A stretch of DNA of 64,000 bases, taken from NCBI GenBank assembly GCA_963758025.1, contig CAVWUA010000003.1, positions 310,001 to 374,000 of the forward strand, read 5' to 3'. The position numbers and the translations under genes were made by a program. Numbering within the stretch: the first letter of the stretch is position 1; every line of letters starts with the position of its first letter. This DNA is from CAVWUA01 sp963758025 (lineage in GTDB: Bacteria; Planctomycetota; Planctomycetia; Isosphaerales; Isosphaeraceae). Of the stretch, positions 50,604 to 58,709 are shown piece by piece. A model generated the notes under the pieces. The model was not told the DNA's origin. It searched no databases and was given only the letters and a program-made list of their open reading frames with translations.

Positions 50604-51599
50604 TCAGAACGGTTGCTGACCGACGCCGAGGTCCGGGCCGGGGCCTGTCGGGATCGGCGGCGTCGGCGCGGATTTCGTGGGCGTTGTTCCCGGGTCGGGA
50701 ATCTCGGCGGGCGACGGGTAAATCATCCGGTACAGGACCGTCAACCGTTGCTGGGCGGCATCCGACGGCAGGGGGTAAAATGACTGCCGCAGCCAGGGCG
50801 GAATCGCCGAGAGGAACCGCTCCAGCCGGGCGGGCGTGACCCGCTCCGGCTCGAATTGCTGCAAGATTCGCCCATCGAGCAGGTAGCGGAACATCTCCGC
50901 CTTGACCTGGGGCTTGGCCATCTCCAGACGTCGGCGGAGCGCCGGCTGGGTGGTCAACTGCCGCTTGAGCGTGTCCTCGATATCCCCCCGGAGCGGACGC
51001 ATCAACCGGGCACGATTCACGCCGTGTTCCCGTCCCTGTTGCTCCAGCGCGCGGAGCCGCTCGTCGATGCTGGCGACCTTCTCAACGGCCGCTTTCTCCT
51101 CGGCGTTCAGCGACAGCCAGGAGGCCACCCACTGGGCCTGTTCGAGCAGACCGACCGGACTCAACGCGACGTTCTGGACCAGGGCGGGGAGATCCGTGGC
51201 CGTTGGCTCGTTCCGCTGGGCCTGCCGCAAGGCCAGCACCTGGCTCGCCCGCTCCGAAGGGGGCGTGGCGGCCAGCGCGTGACGTTGCTCCTCGGTCAGC
51301 GTACGGAGCCACAGGTGATATCGGTGCAGAACCGATTCATAGCGCGCCCGCTCCTGTGGAGAGGTCTCCGCCAGTTGGCGATCGAGCGTCCGCAGGGCGG
51401 CCTGCTCCTCACGGCTCAAGGCGTCGAACCGATTCAGGTTCTCCACCAGGCGCTGACGCTGCTCAAGAGGCATCGACCGCAGCCGCGCCAGGTTCTCGGA
51501 CGCGGTCGGCGCCGCGGCGGCAACCCCCAGCAAGACGAGCGCGGTCAGGCCAGCGGCGGCGGTACGGGATCTCGGCAATGGTGGACAACCTCGGGGCAT
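50604..51599 (-). CDS. Secreted helical protein of unknown function (DUF3106-like)
   Basis: A 331-residue exported protein with a signal peptide (AAAGLTALVLLGVAAAAPTA) and long helices rich in Leu, Arg, Glu and Gln. Repeated motifs such as SMPLEQRQRLVENLNRFDAL, SPQERARYESVLHRYHLWLR and TEEQRHALAATPPSERASQV recall DUF3106. The tail is Pro-rich. Only 9 bases separate it from the anti-sigma-like gene upstream, so the two form an operon. It resembles periplasmic stress sensors of the CpxP/DUF3106 kind, which is inference. Confidence 0.72.
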   Translation of the reverse strand: MPRGCPPLPRSRTAAAGLTALVLLGVAAAAPTASENLARLRSMPLEQRQRLVENLNRFDALSREEQAALRTLDRQLAETSPQERARYESVLHRYHLWLRTLTEEQRHALAATPPSERASQVLALRQAQRNEPTATDLPALVQNVALSPVGLLEQAQWVASWLSLNAEEKAAVEKVASIDERLRALEQQGREHGVNRARLMRPLRGDIEDTLKRQLTTQPALRRRLEMAKPQVKAEMFRYLLDGRILQQFEPERVTPARLERFLSAIPPWLRQSFYPLPSDAAQQRLTVLYRMIYPSPAEIPDPGTTPTKSAPTPPIPTGPGPDLGVGQQPF

Positions 51600-51608
51600 C
51601 GCGGCGGC

Positions 51609-52094
51609 TCACTCGGGCTCGGGCATCTCGTCCAGTTCTTTGAGGAACTCGAACGTGCCGACCTCACGGTATTCGTCCAGATGCTCGGCCAGCGAGAGGT
51701 CCCGGATCAGCCGCGCGGAGGGGTCGGGCCAGAGCCAGCGCGTCGCCGCGTAGGCCCCCGCCAGGCTCGCCCCCGCGAGCAAGACCCCGACCAGAACGCG
51801 CGAGGCCACCCGCAAGGAACGTCCGGCGACGCGTGCCAGACGCTCGTCGGGGGACGCCTCCGCCTGAATCTCCGAGAGCGTCCGGGCAGTGAAGTCCTCC
51901 GGGGCGTTCGGGCGGGGCAGGGCGTCGAGCAGTTCCCACGTACGCTTCAGGTCCTCGACCTCGCGGCGACCGCTGAGGCTCTGGGTGAGCTTGGTGGAGA
52001 GACGCTGAGACTCGTCAGGGTTCAGCTCACCGTCAAGATACGCGACCAGATTCTCACGTTCGACTGAGGTGAGTCGTTGCTGCTCCGTCGCCAT
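51609..52094 (-). CDS. Anti-sigma-factor-like membrane protein lacking zinc ligands
   Basis: A 161-residue single-pass membrane protein. The N-terminal LTSVERENLVAYLDGELNPD and ESQRLSTKLTQSLSGRREVE match the anti-sigma ZAS-like helix layout (the YLDGEL motif), but the HxxxCxxC zinc ligands are absent. A membrane helix follows (RVLVGVLLAGASLAGAYAAT, ~100-120), then an acidic exterior tail ending FLKELDEMPEPE. No sigma gene is adjacent, unlike most anti-sigma factors. It is upstream of the DUF3106-like gene in an operon. Confidence 0.72.
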   Translation of the reverse strand: MATEQQRLTSVERENLVAYLDGELNPDESQRLSTKLTQSLSGRREVEDLKRTWELLDALPRPNAPEDFTARTLSEIQAEASPDERLARVAGRSLRVASRVLVGVLLAGASLAGAYAATRWLWPDPSARLIRDLSLAEHLDEYREVGTFEFLKELDEMPEPE

Positions 52095-52157
52095 CGCTGG
52101 ATTGACCTGCCTCCCGCCCTTGACCCCTGACGCCCCAAAAAATTACCGGACGCGTTC

Positions 52158-52754
52158 TCAACGAACGCCGGCACTACGCCTGGGAGCAGCCTGAGGAACC
52201 ATGTTCATCGGATTCATCATATTCGAGATACTACCCATGGGATTGGGCGTTCGGTTGGGAACCCTCGATGACGCCGATGGAATCGAAGAAGCCGGTGAGT
52301 AAGACCCTCTGGTGGCCGCCGCGCGGACGAAGCCAGACGACCCGCCAAGCGACGGATAATATCCGGCTGTCCGGCTAAAATAGGGAGCCGGTCCCTGTCC
52401 GGTCAGGTTCATGTGCGTCCGGCCCATCCGGTTGATCGCGCGGCGGTTTCGCAGTCCGGCGGTGCGGTTGGCGAAGGGATTGAGCGGGTCGTACTCACCA
52501 CCGAGCGGCTCGATCGGCTCGTAAAGCCCGCCCCGGTTGGTGATCGCGGCGTAACCCTGCGCCGCGGCTTGCTGGTTGATGATCATTTCCGGCCGCGGCT
52601 GAGCCGCGAGGGCCGCCTGACGGGGAAGATAGAAGCCGTAGTACAGGAAGAACGGGTCGCTGAAGCCAGTATTGAGTGAGACCTGTGCTCGAACCGATCC
52701 CGCGCACAGGGACAAACCCAAAACGACCGCCAGGCCGAGAACAAAACGGCGCAT
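52158..52754 (-). CDS. Secreted hypothetical protein
   Basis: A 198-residue exported protein. AGGAGGG lies 7-8 bases before the ATG at 52754. The signal peptide (RRFVLGLAVVLGLSLCAGSV, cleaved near RAQ) precedes a Tyr/Pro/Asn-rich region (GFSDPFFLYYGFYLPRQAAL, then EYDPLNPFANRTAGLRNRRA) and a Ser/Met/Pro-rich C-terminus (NPMGSISNMMNPMNMVPQ). No family is recognised. Its promoter should lie in the 245 bases to 52999, shared with the divergent gene. Confidence 0.72.
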   Translation of the reverse strand: MRRFVLGLAVVLGLSLCAGSVRAQVSLNTGFSDPFFLYYGFYLPRQAALAAQPRPEMIINQQAAAQGYAAITNRGGLYEPIEPLGGEYDPLNPFANRTAGLRNRRAINRMGRTHMNLTGQGPAPYFSRTAGYYPSLGGSSGFVRAAATRGSYSPASSIPSASSRVPNRTPNPMGSISNMMNPMNMVPQAAPRRSAGVR

Positions 52755-52999
52755 GGTCGGAAACCCTCCTGCCAAAAGGCGTTCAATCCATCGGACCCGA
52801 CAAGGAGACCGCACGGCTCGACGACGTCGAGCGCACAGTCCAACATCTCAGTATACCCCCCAATCGGCCCGAAGCAAGCCGCACGCGCGCTCGCTTCGCC
52901 CCTCGGAATCATCCTGAGCGATTGCAACGAGCGGGAGGTTGCATTATGAATCAAAGGTCGGATTTGGCCTGACCCGAGGGTCTTCTGGGAGACCGGCAC

Positions 53000-53341
53000 G
53001 TGCCCGCCTTTGATTCCTCATCGATGTTGAACAATATCCTGCTCGCCCTGGCCACCATCGTCGTTATTGTGGTGGCCTACGCGATTATCACTCGCATGCG
53101 GCGCGAGGCGCATGGGCTTCACGACGAGGAGCAACCGACCAGTCTTCTCGCCTCGTTTCAAGAAGCCTACGATCGGGGCGAGATCGACGCCGAGGAGTAC
53201 CAGCGCGTCCGGCATTCCCTGGAACGCCAGGGAGCGTCCGGCGTGACCGGTTCTCCGTACGGAGCCCGCCCGCTCAAGACGCCCGAACCAGAATCCCCGA
53301 CGCCCCCGGAGGCGGAGACCCCTCCCCCCGCCTCGCCTTGA
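53000..53341 (+). CDS. Membrane protein with SHOCT-like domain
   Basis: A 113-residue protein with a GTG start. One membrane helix (NNILLALATIVVIVVAYAII, ~11-30) is followed by a short SHOCT-type helical pair (LLASFQEAYDRGEIDAEEYQ, then RVRHSL) and a Pro/Glu-rich tail. SHOCT domains are small oligomerisation modules. Function unknown. It is convergent with the next gene, 35 bases away. Confidence 0.75.
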   Translation: MPAFDSSSMLNNILLALATIVVIVVAYAIITRMRREAHGLHDEEQPTSLLASFQEAYDRGEIDAEEYQRVRHSLERQGASGVTGSPYGARPLKTPEPESPTPPEAETPPPASP

Positions 53342-53375
53342 TGTGGCATGGGCCGGGTGACCCGAGCTGGTCGAA

Positions 53376-53789
53376 TTACTCGTCCTCGACTCGCTTCTTC
53401 CGCGCTGTCCAACCGTACTTCTCGACCAGTTGGGCGGCGTTGGTGACCTGAACATCGCCGTTGATCGTGTTGCGGTCTTCCAGCGTCCCGGTGTAGGAGG
53501 CGCGGGATTCGCCTCGCGGCACGGAGAAGGTGACGCGCTTGTCAACCATCTTCAAATCCGTGACCTTGACCGGCTTCCGGTCGTCGAACCGCTCCTCGGC
53601 GGCGAGTTGGTCGCCCGCCTTTTCGATCACCAGGACGTGCTCGTGCGTCTCTCCCTCGGCGTCCTTCCATTTCCACGTCCAGGTTCCGGCCAGGTCGCTG
53701 GCATCCTGGGCCGAAGTCCTGGTGGTGAAACCCGTTGTGAGCAAAATGCCGAGGCCGAGCCCCAGCAAGGCGCGTCGTGTGGTCGTCAT
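53376..53789 (-). CDS. Secreted hypothetical protein, small beta-barrel type
   Basis: A 137-residue exported protein. The signal peptide has twin Arg followed by a hydrophobic stretch (TTTRRALLGLGLGILLTTGF), so Tat export is possible. The mature part (LAGTWTWKWKDAEGETHEHV, then KVTDLKMVDKRVTFSVPRGE and SYTGTLEDRNTINGDVQVTN) has the beta pattern of lipocalin-like planctomycete proteins. Its function is unknown. Confidence 0.75.
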   Translation of the reverse strand: MTTTRRALLGLGLGILLTTGFTTRTSAQDASDLAGTWTWKWKDAEGETHEHVLVIEKAGDQLAAEERFDDRKPVKVTDLKMVDKRVTFSVPRGESRASYTGTLEDRNTINGDVQVTNAAQLVEKYGWTARKKRVEDE

Positions 53790-53940
53790 GATGTGGCTTT
53801 CCTATTCGTGTGCGCTGGGCGTGCCGCGCGTATTCTCTCCACGCTCCCGGCCGTTCCAGAAGCACGGAGCGGCGCCCACGTCCGTCTTCTTCCAGCGTCC
53901 AGCGGCAAACCCCGTGCCAGGGTCGCAAAGGGCCTGTGTG

Positions 53941-54762
53941 TCAGTACGTGCGGCGCTGGCGGGAGGTGTCGCGGGCCGGGCTGATCCCCAGCTTCGATTC
54001 GCGGATGAAGGAGGCGAACTCGCAGACCTCGGGGATGTGTCCCAGGTCGTGCTCGATCCGCTCCAGGGCGGACGACAGGGTCCGGCCTTCCTTGTAGAGA
54101 ATCCGAAACGCCTCGCGGAGGCTGTTGATCGACTCGTGCGACAACCCCGCGCGTCGGAGCCCGACGAGGTTCAGGCCGGTGACGCAATTGTAACCTTGCT
54201 GGAGGATGAACGGCGGCACGTCCTTGGTGGTCGAGCCGAGCCCGCTAATCATGGCGAGGCGGCCGATACGCACCCGTTGCTGGATGGCCGTGTGGCCGGA
54301 GAGGATGCAGTGGTCGTGCAGCTCGACGTGCCCCGCGATCAACGCCCCGTTGACCAGCGTGCAGCCGTTCCCCATCCGGCTATCGTGCCCCAGGTGCGAG
54401 CCGATCATCAACAGGTTGTTGTCGCCGATGGAGGTCAAGCCCCCGCCCTCGGCCGTGCCCCGGTGGACCGTGACGTGCTCCCGGAACGTGTTCCGGTGGC
54501 CGATCCGTAACTCCGTTGATTCGCCAAAGTAGCTCCGCGACTGCGGGCTCTTGCCCAGCACGGCGCCATGGCCGACGAAGTTCTCCGAGCCCATCGTCAG
54601 CGGCCCGCTCAAACAGGCGTGCCCCTCGATGACGCAGCCCGGTCCGATCGTCACCGGCCCCTCAATGATGGCGTAAGGCCCGACCTGTACGTCCGAAGCC
54701 ATGTCCACTTCGGGACCGATCACGGCCGTCGGGTGGATCAATTCCGACATTGCCAGCGTCAT
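53941..54762 (-). CDS. lpxA: UDP-N-acetylglucosamine O-acyltransferase
   Basis: Adds the 3-hydroxyacyl chain to UDP-GlcNAc, the first step of lipid A synthesis. AGGAGG lies 7 bases before the ATG at 54762; a GTG at 54780 is in frame but less likely. Hexapeptide repeats form a left-handed beta helix (IHPTAVIGPEVDMASDVQVG). The catalytic region is LRIGHRNTFREHVTVHRGTA and GDNNLLMIGSHLGHDSRMGN, with GLNLVGLRRAGLSHESINSL near the C-terminal helical domain. About 273 residues, intact. It lies downstream of a Gfo/Idh gene, an arrangement often seen near lpx genes. Confidence 0.95.
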   Translation of the reverse strand: MTLAMSELIHPTAVIGPEVDMASDVQVGPYAIIEGPVTIGPGCVIEGHACLSGPLTMGSENFVGHGAVLGKSPQSRSYFGESTELRIGHRNTFREHVTVHRGTAEGGGLTSIGDNNLLMIGSHLGHDSRMGNGCTLVNGALIAGHVELHDHCILSGHTAIQQRVRIGRLAMISGLGSTTKDVPPFILQQGYNCVTGLNLVGLRRAGLSHESINSLREAFRILYKEGRTLSSALERIEHDLGHIPEVCEFASFIRESKLGISPARDTSRQRRTY

Positions 54763-54961
54763 CGCGCGTCCTCCTGCCACGTTCCGAAAGGAACTTCCTG
54801 TTCCTTCAATTGACGCTATCGGCGCGAAACCTCAGGGGGCTTGACCAAATTTCTCAACTCCGTTCCGATGTCGGCCGATTCTGGTTGGTCCGGCTCGCAC
54901 TCTGTCCAAGGATCGAGCCGAGTCGGTTTGGACAACCAACGACGGAACCCGCGCTGCGAGT

Positions 54962-56014
54962 TTAGGCAATCGCCACGGGCTTGCGTCCCTTGACGCTCTC
55001 GACCTCCGCCCAGCAGAGGGCCAGGGCCTGCCGGGCGAGTTGTCCCGAGAGGCGCGGGGGCTCCTGCCCCTGGGCCACGCCCTCGACGGCCACGCTCAGC
55101 TCGGCGGTGAAGGCGTCGATCGGGTCGCCCGAGCCAAGCTCCGGGCGTTCGACGGTTCCATCGGGCAGGATCACCGACAGCGGCATCCCGACATGCGGCT
55201 CCCCCGCGAGGTTGGCGAAGTCGAAGGCCAGGGTCGCCCGTTCCAGGTACACCTCAAAGCCATGCGTGAACGGACGCCCCGACTGGCTCAAGGCCCCCGA
55301 AACGGCCGAGATGGCGATCGGCGGATCGGCCTTTTCGTAGAGGTACTGGGTTGTCAGGTGGACGACGGCCCCCTGATCGGTCACCCCCCGGCTATGCACG
55401 GCCGTCGGCACGCCGCAGAGCAGGCTGACGTAGTGGGTGTCGTGGATGTGCAGGTCAATCGCCGGGCCGCCGCTGCGGTCGGCGTCGGAAATCCCCTTCG
55501 ACCAGTCCGGCTTGGAGATCACCCGAGAGAAGTGCGCGGCCTGGAGCCGACCGTAACGCCCCGACTGGACCGCTTCCAGGGCATGGGCGAACTCGGGGAA
55601 GAACGGCAGGACGTGGGCGACCATGAGCATCTTGCCGCTGGATTTCGCCGCCGCGAGCATCCGGTCGGCATCGGCCACCGAGAGCGCGATCGGCTTCTCG
55701 ACGAGCACGTGTTTCCCGGCTTCCAGCGCCCGCACGGCCAGATCGGCGTGCTGATCGTTCGGCACGCAAAGATCGACCAGGTGGACGTTCGGATCGGCGA
55801 GCAGCTCCGCGACATCCTGATAGCGCGCGTGCGCCGAGAGGTCCATCTGCGTCCCGCGCGGCCCGAAGTTCCCCTGAATCCCCGTCCAGTCCCCGGCCAG
55901 TTTCTTCGCATCGCGGCTACACAGCGCGACCACCTTCCCGCCGGAAAGGTTCCGCGCGGCGAGATAGTGAATCATGCCCATGAACCCGATCCCGACGATG
56001 CCAATTCCTACCAT
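54962..56014 (-). CDS. Gfo/Idh/MocA-family oxidoreductase
   Basis: A 350-residue NAD(P)-dependent sugar oxidoreductase. The Rossmann fingerprint is VGIGIVGIGFMGMIHYLAAR, followed by LVDLCVPNDQHADLAVRALE and GKHVLVEKPIALSVADADRM (the EKP motif). The C-terminal domain has GGPAIDLHIHDTHYVSLLCG, with the conserved D-x-x-x-H pair. The frame is intact. In some bacteria a Gfo/Idh enzyme next to lpxA (GnnA) makes the amino sugar for N-linked lipid A; the 199-base gap to lpxA leaves that open here. Confidence 0.93.
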   Translation of the reverse strand: MVGIGIVGIGFMGMIHYLAARNLSGGKVVALCSRDAKKLAGDWTGIQGNFGPRGTQMDLSAHARYQDVAELLADPNVHLVDLCVPNDQHADLAVRALEAGKHVLVEKPIALSVADADRMLAAAKSSGKMLMVAHVLPFFPEFAHALEAVQSGRYGRLQAAHFSRVISKPDWSKGISDADRSGGPAIDLHIHDTHYVSLLCGVPTAVHSRGVTDQGAVVHLTTQYLYEKADPPIAISAVSGALSQSGRPFTHGFEVYLERATLAFDFANLAGEPHVGMPLSVILPDGTVERPELGSGDPIDAFTAELSVAVEGVAQGQEPPRLSGQLARQALALCWAEVESVKGRKPVAIA

Positions 56015-56511
56015 CTTTAAACCCTTGCAAGCTTAGGATTTGTGGGACACACGATATTCGCGAAGCCAAAGCTCGACTTAATTTGATTCTTGGCGGCGAA
56101 TTCTTATCGGATTTCTTGTTCTCTCGGTTCTTTAGCCGCTGATCCTTCGGTCATGGATCAAAGCGGTAAGACACCACATAAACGCGGGAGCAGGCGCGAT
56201 TGTGCCGCGAAGGGCGGATTCGGGCAAGGGGAGAGTGGCGGACCATCATTCTTGGTCAACGCCATCACCTTGCAAAAGGTAGAGGCAATCGATTCCACGA
56301 ATCGGGATACTATTTCGTAGAATGTCTGTGGACTTTAGTATACTATGACCATAGAGGCAGTATCGACGTAGCACGCAAGTCCTTGCGTGCTACAATGATA
56401 CCGTCGATGTTTCACCCGCCTGCGATCGACGGCCTGAACTCGCTATTGGCAGCACACTGAGCGGCTGCGACGGGCCGTCGGTGATGCAGGGCAGAATCGA
56501 AGCGCTCCCTC
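56015..56511. other. AT-richer leader region before the TcmP gene
   Basis: A 497-base stretch without a credible gene. It is visibly AT-richer than the chromosome, especially 56240-56400, and contains short palindromes: TAGTATACTA and CTATGACCATAG near 56335-56353, then the hairpin at 56368-56393. These may be promoter or operator elements of the downstream pair, or remnants of insertion. Confidence 0.5.
56368..56393. repeat. Perfect 12-bp-stem hairpin (GTAGCACGCAAG)
   Basis: GTAGCACGCAAG and CTTGCGTGCTAC pair perfectly around a two-base loop. It lies ~120 bases upstream of the TcmP gene in AT-rich sequence. It could be a terminator isolating the pair, or one copy of a dispersed repeat. Confidence 0.75.
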
Positions 56512-57629
56512 GTGTCCGAGAATTTTTTCGACGAGCAGACCGAGCAATCCGAGGTGAAGGCTGCCTTGGTGGCGAAGTATTTCCCCGCCTACATGGGGGT
56601 GATCACTAACGCCCAGAAAAGTACGGTGGCGACCGAATCGCTTACATTGACCTGTTCGCCGGGCCTGGGCGATACAAGGATGGCGCCAAATCCACGCCCG
56701 TCAAGATCATCGAGCAGGCCATCGCCAATCCGGATATGCGCCAGCGACTGGTGGCCATCTTCAACGACAAGGACGAGGAAAACGTCCGGTCGCTCCAGCA
56801 GACGCTGGAGGCCTTGCCCGGCTACGACACGCTTAAATACCGGCCCAGATCTATCACGGCGAGGTCGGCGAGGAGATCGTCAAGGAATTCGAGGAGCTAG
56901 AAGCTCGTCCCGACGCTCTTCTTCGTCGATCCGTGGGGCTACAAGGGGATGACGCTCCGCCTGATCAACTCGGTGCTGAAGGACTGGGGCTGCGACTGCT
57001 GCTTCTTCTTCAATTACTCGCGTGTCAATGCCGGTCTTGCCAACGATGCCGTCGAGCAGCACATGGACGCGCTGTTCGGGCAGGAGCGGGCCAACTCGCT
57101 GCGGCACGATTCGCGGACAAGGTGCTCAGTCCGGTCGAGCGCGAGGCGTTCATCGTCGAGGAGATGTGCCAGGCGCTGAAGGACATGGGCGGCAAATTTG
57201 TCCTCCCTTCCGCTTTCATAACCAGCGCGGGTCGCGGATCACGCACCACCTGTTCTTCGTTACAAAGGACTTCAAGGGCTACTCACTCATGAAGGACATC
57301 ATGCACGCCCATGCCACCGGCAAGCAGGAAGGGCCGGTCAACTTTGAATACAACCCTGCGGACCGACGGCAGCCGACGCTGTACGGTTTGTTCCGGCCAG
57401 TCGAAGATCTGGGTGACATGCTCCTGAATGATCTCGCCGGGGTCACTGCCGGGATCGAGGAAATCTACGAAAGGCATAGCGTCGGAAAGCCATACGTGCT
57501 AAACGATTACCGCGAGCAGCTTTGCAAGCTGGAGCAGGAAGGTAAGATCCTGCGAGCAAACCCTGCCCGCCACGCCGCAAGAACACGATGGCTCACACGA
57601 TCAGGATCAGCATTCCAAGAAAGGATTGA
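56512..57629 (+). CDS. tcmP: Three-Cys-motif partner protein TcmP (about six frameshifts)
   Basis: TcmP family (TIGR04474-like), encoded next to three-Cys-motif proteins; its function is unknown. The GTG at 56512 starts SENFFDEQTEQSEVKAALVA and KYFPAYMGVITNAQK. After a shift near 56620 come GGDRIAYIDLFAGPGRYKDG, PVKIIEQAIANPDMRQRLVA and IFNDKDEENVRSLQQTLEAL. Shifts near 56845 and 56895 bring LFFVDPWGYKGMTLRLINSV and CFFFNYSRVNAGLANDAVEQ. Two more near 57110 and 57210 bring KVLSPVEREAFIVEEMCQAL and RITHHLFFVTKDFKGYSLMK. A final shift gives a tail ending SIPRKD at 57629. DLFAGPG and DPWG recall motifs I and IV of DNA or RNA methyltransferases. About 370 residues. It overlaps the ribosome-binding site of the next gene. 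Confidence 0.88.
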
Positions 57630-57631
57630 AC

Positions 57632-58385
57632 ATGAGCGCAACCTCGGCAATCGAATGGACGGACGCGACGTGGAATCCCGTCCGTGGCTGCACCAAGATC
57701 AGCCCCGGCTGCAAGCACTGCTACGCCGAGACATTTGCCGAGCGGTTCCGTGGCGTGCCGGGTCATCCGTATGAGCAGGGCTTCGACCTACGGCTGGTGC
57801 CCCATAAGCTCTCGGAGCCGCTGAAGTGGTCGTCGCCGAAGACGATCTTCGTCAACTCGATGAGCGACCTGTTCCAGAAGGACATCCCCGACGCTTACAT
57901 CGAACACGTCGCCCGGGTCATGGAGATGGCCGACTGGCATACCTATCAGGTGCTGACGAAGCGTGCCGAACACATGCGGGACATGCTCAAGGGCCGCTGG
58001 CGTTCGCCGCCGCCTTGGATCACGTCTGGTGGGGCGTCAGCGTCGAGGATCGCAAGTACGGCGTGCCAAGGATCGAGGCTCTGCGCGACTCCCCGGCCGC
58101 CCTGCGGTTCCTATCGATCGAGCCGCTACTGGAAGACTTGGGCGAGATTGACCTTCGCGGCATCCATTGGGTGATCGTCGGCGGCGAGAGTGGCCTGGGC
58201 GCACGCCCGATGAAGCGAGAGTGGGTGATCCGTATCCGTGAGCAATGCGCCTATCGCGGACGTGCCGTTCTTCTTCAAGCAGTGGGGCGGCGTGCGAAAG
58301 TCCGAGAATGGCCGTGATTCTGGACGGACGTACCTATGACGCGATGCCCGAGCACGATCGCGGACAGTTCCAGCGTATCGGGTGA
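57632..58385 (+). CDS. DUF5131 (phage Gp37/Gp68) three-Cys-motif protein (three frameshifts)
   Basis: The partner of TcmP. It starts SATSAIEWTDATWNPVRGCT and carries the three-Cys motif GCTKISPGCKHCYAETFAER (C-x6-C-x2-C), reminiscent of a radical SAM cluster loop, followed by PLKWSSPKTIFVNSMSDLFQ and ADWHTYQVLTKRAEHMRDML. A shift near 57995 leads to AFAAALDHVWWGVSVEDRKY and FLSIEPLLEDLGEIDLRGIH, then VIVGGESGLGARPMKREWVI. Two more near 58240 and 58315 lead to VPFFFKQWGG and LDGRTYDAMPEHDRGQFQRI. About 250 residues. ATG at 57632 follows AAAGG. A second frame reads on to 58483 with a plausible tail (EEVRRWESMHSSS), so the end is uncertain. The family is found in phages and bacteria. Confidence 0.88.
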
Positions 58386-58709
58386 GGATGGAGATGATCG
58401 AGGAGGTAAGGAGGTGGGAATCGATGCATTCTTCATCTCCGGCCATACCCGCCGTCGCTGAGATTCAGCCTTCGCTCTTCTGACGAAGGGTTGCGCTAGC
58501 GGATTCTGGTATTTTGGTCATCGGATCATCACCATAGGGCTTTCACCGAATCACGGAGGGGCCTCACGGAGCGGCTCGTCGAAGTTCAATCCCCGTGCAA
58601 CGACTGATCGTCGAGCAGGTCTTGGCCAAAGAATTGAAGCAAGCCGCGCTCGTGATCTCAAGACACGCTCACCCTGAGACACACGAACTCCATCAATCCC
58701 GCTCGACGG
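58386..58709. other. Intergenic stretch without a recognisable gene
   Basis: A 324-base stretch between the DUF5131 stop and the 3' end of the convergent pyruvyl transferase-like gene. A possible C-terminal extension of DUF5131 or a ~31-codon ORF ends at 58483. The rest shows nothing recognisable. Confidence 0.45.
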
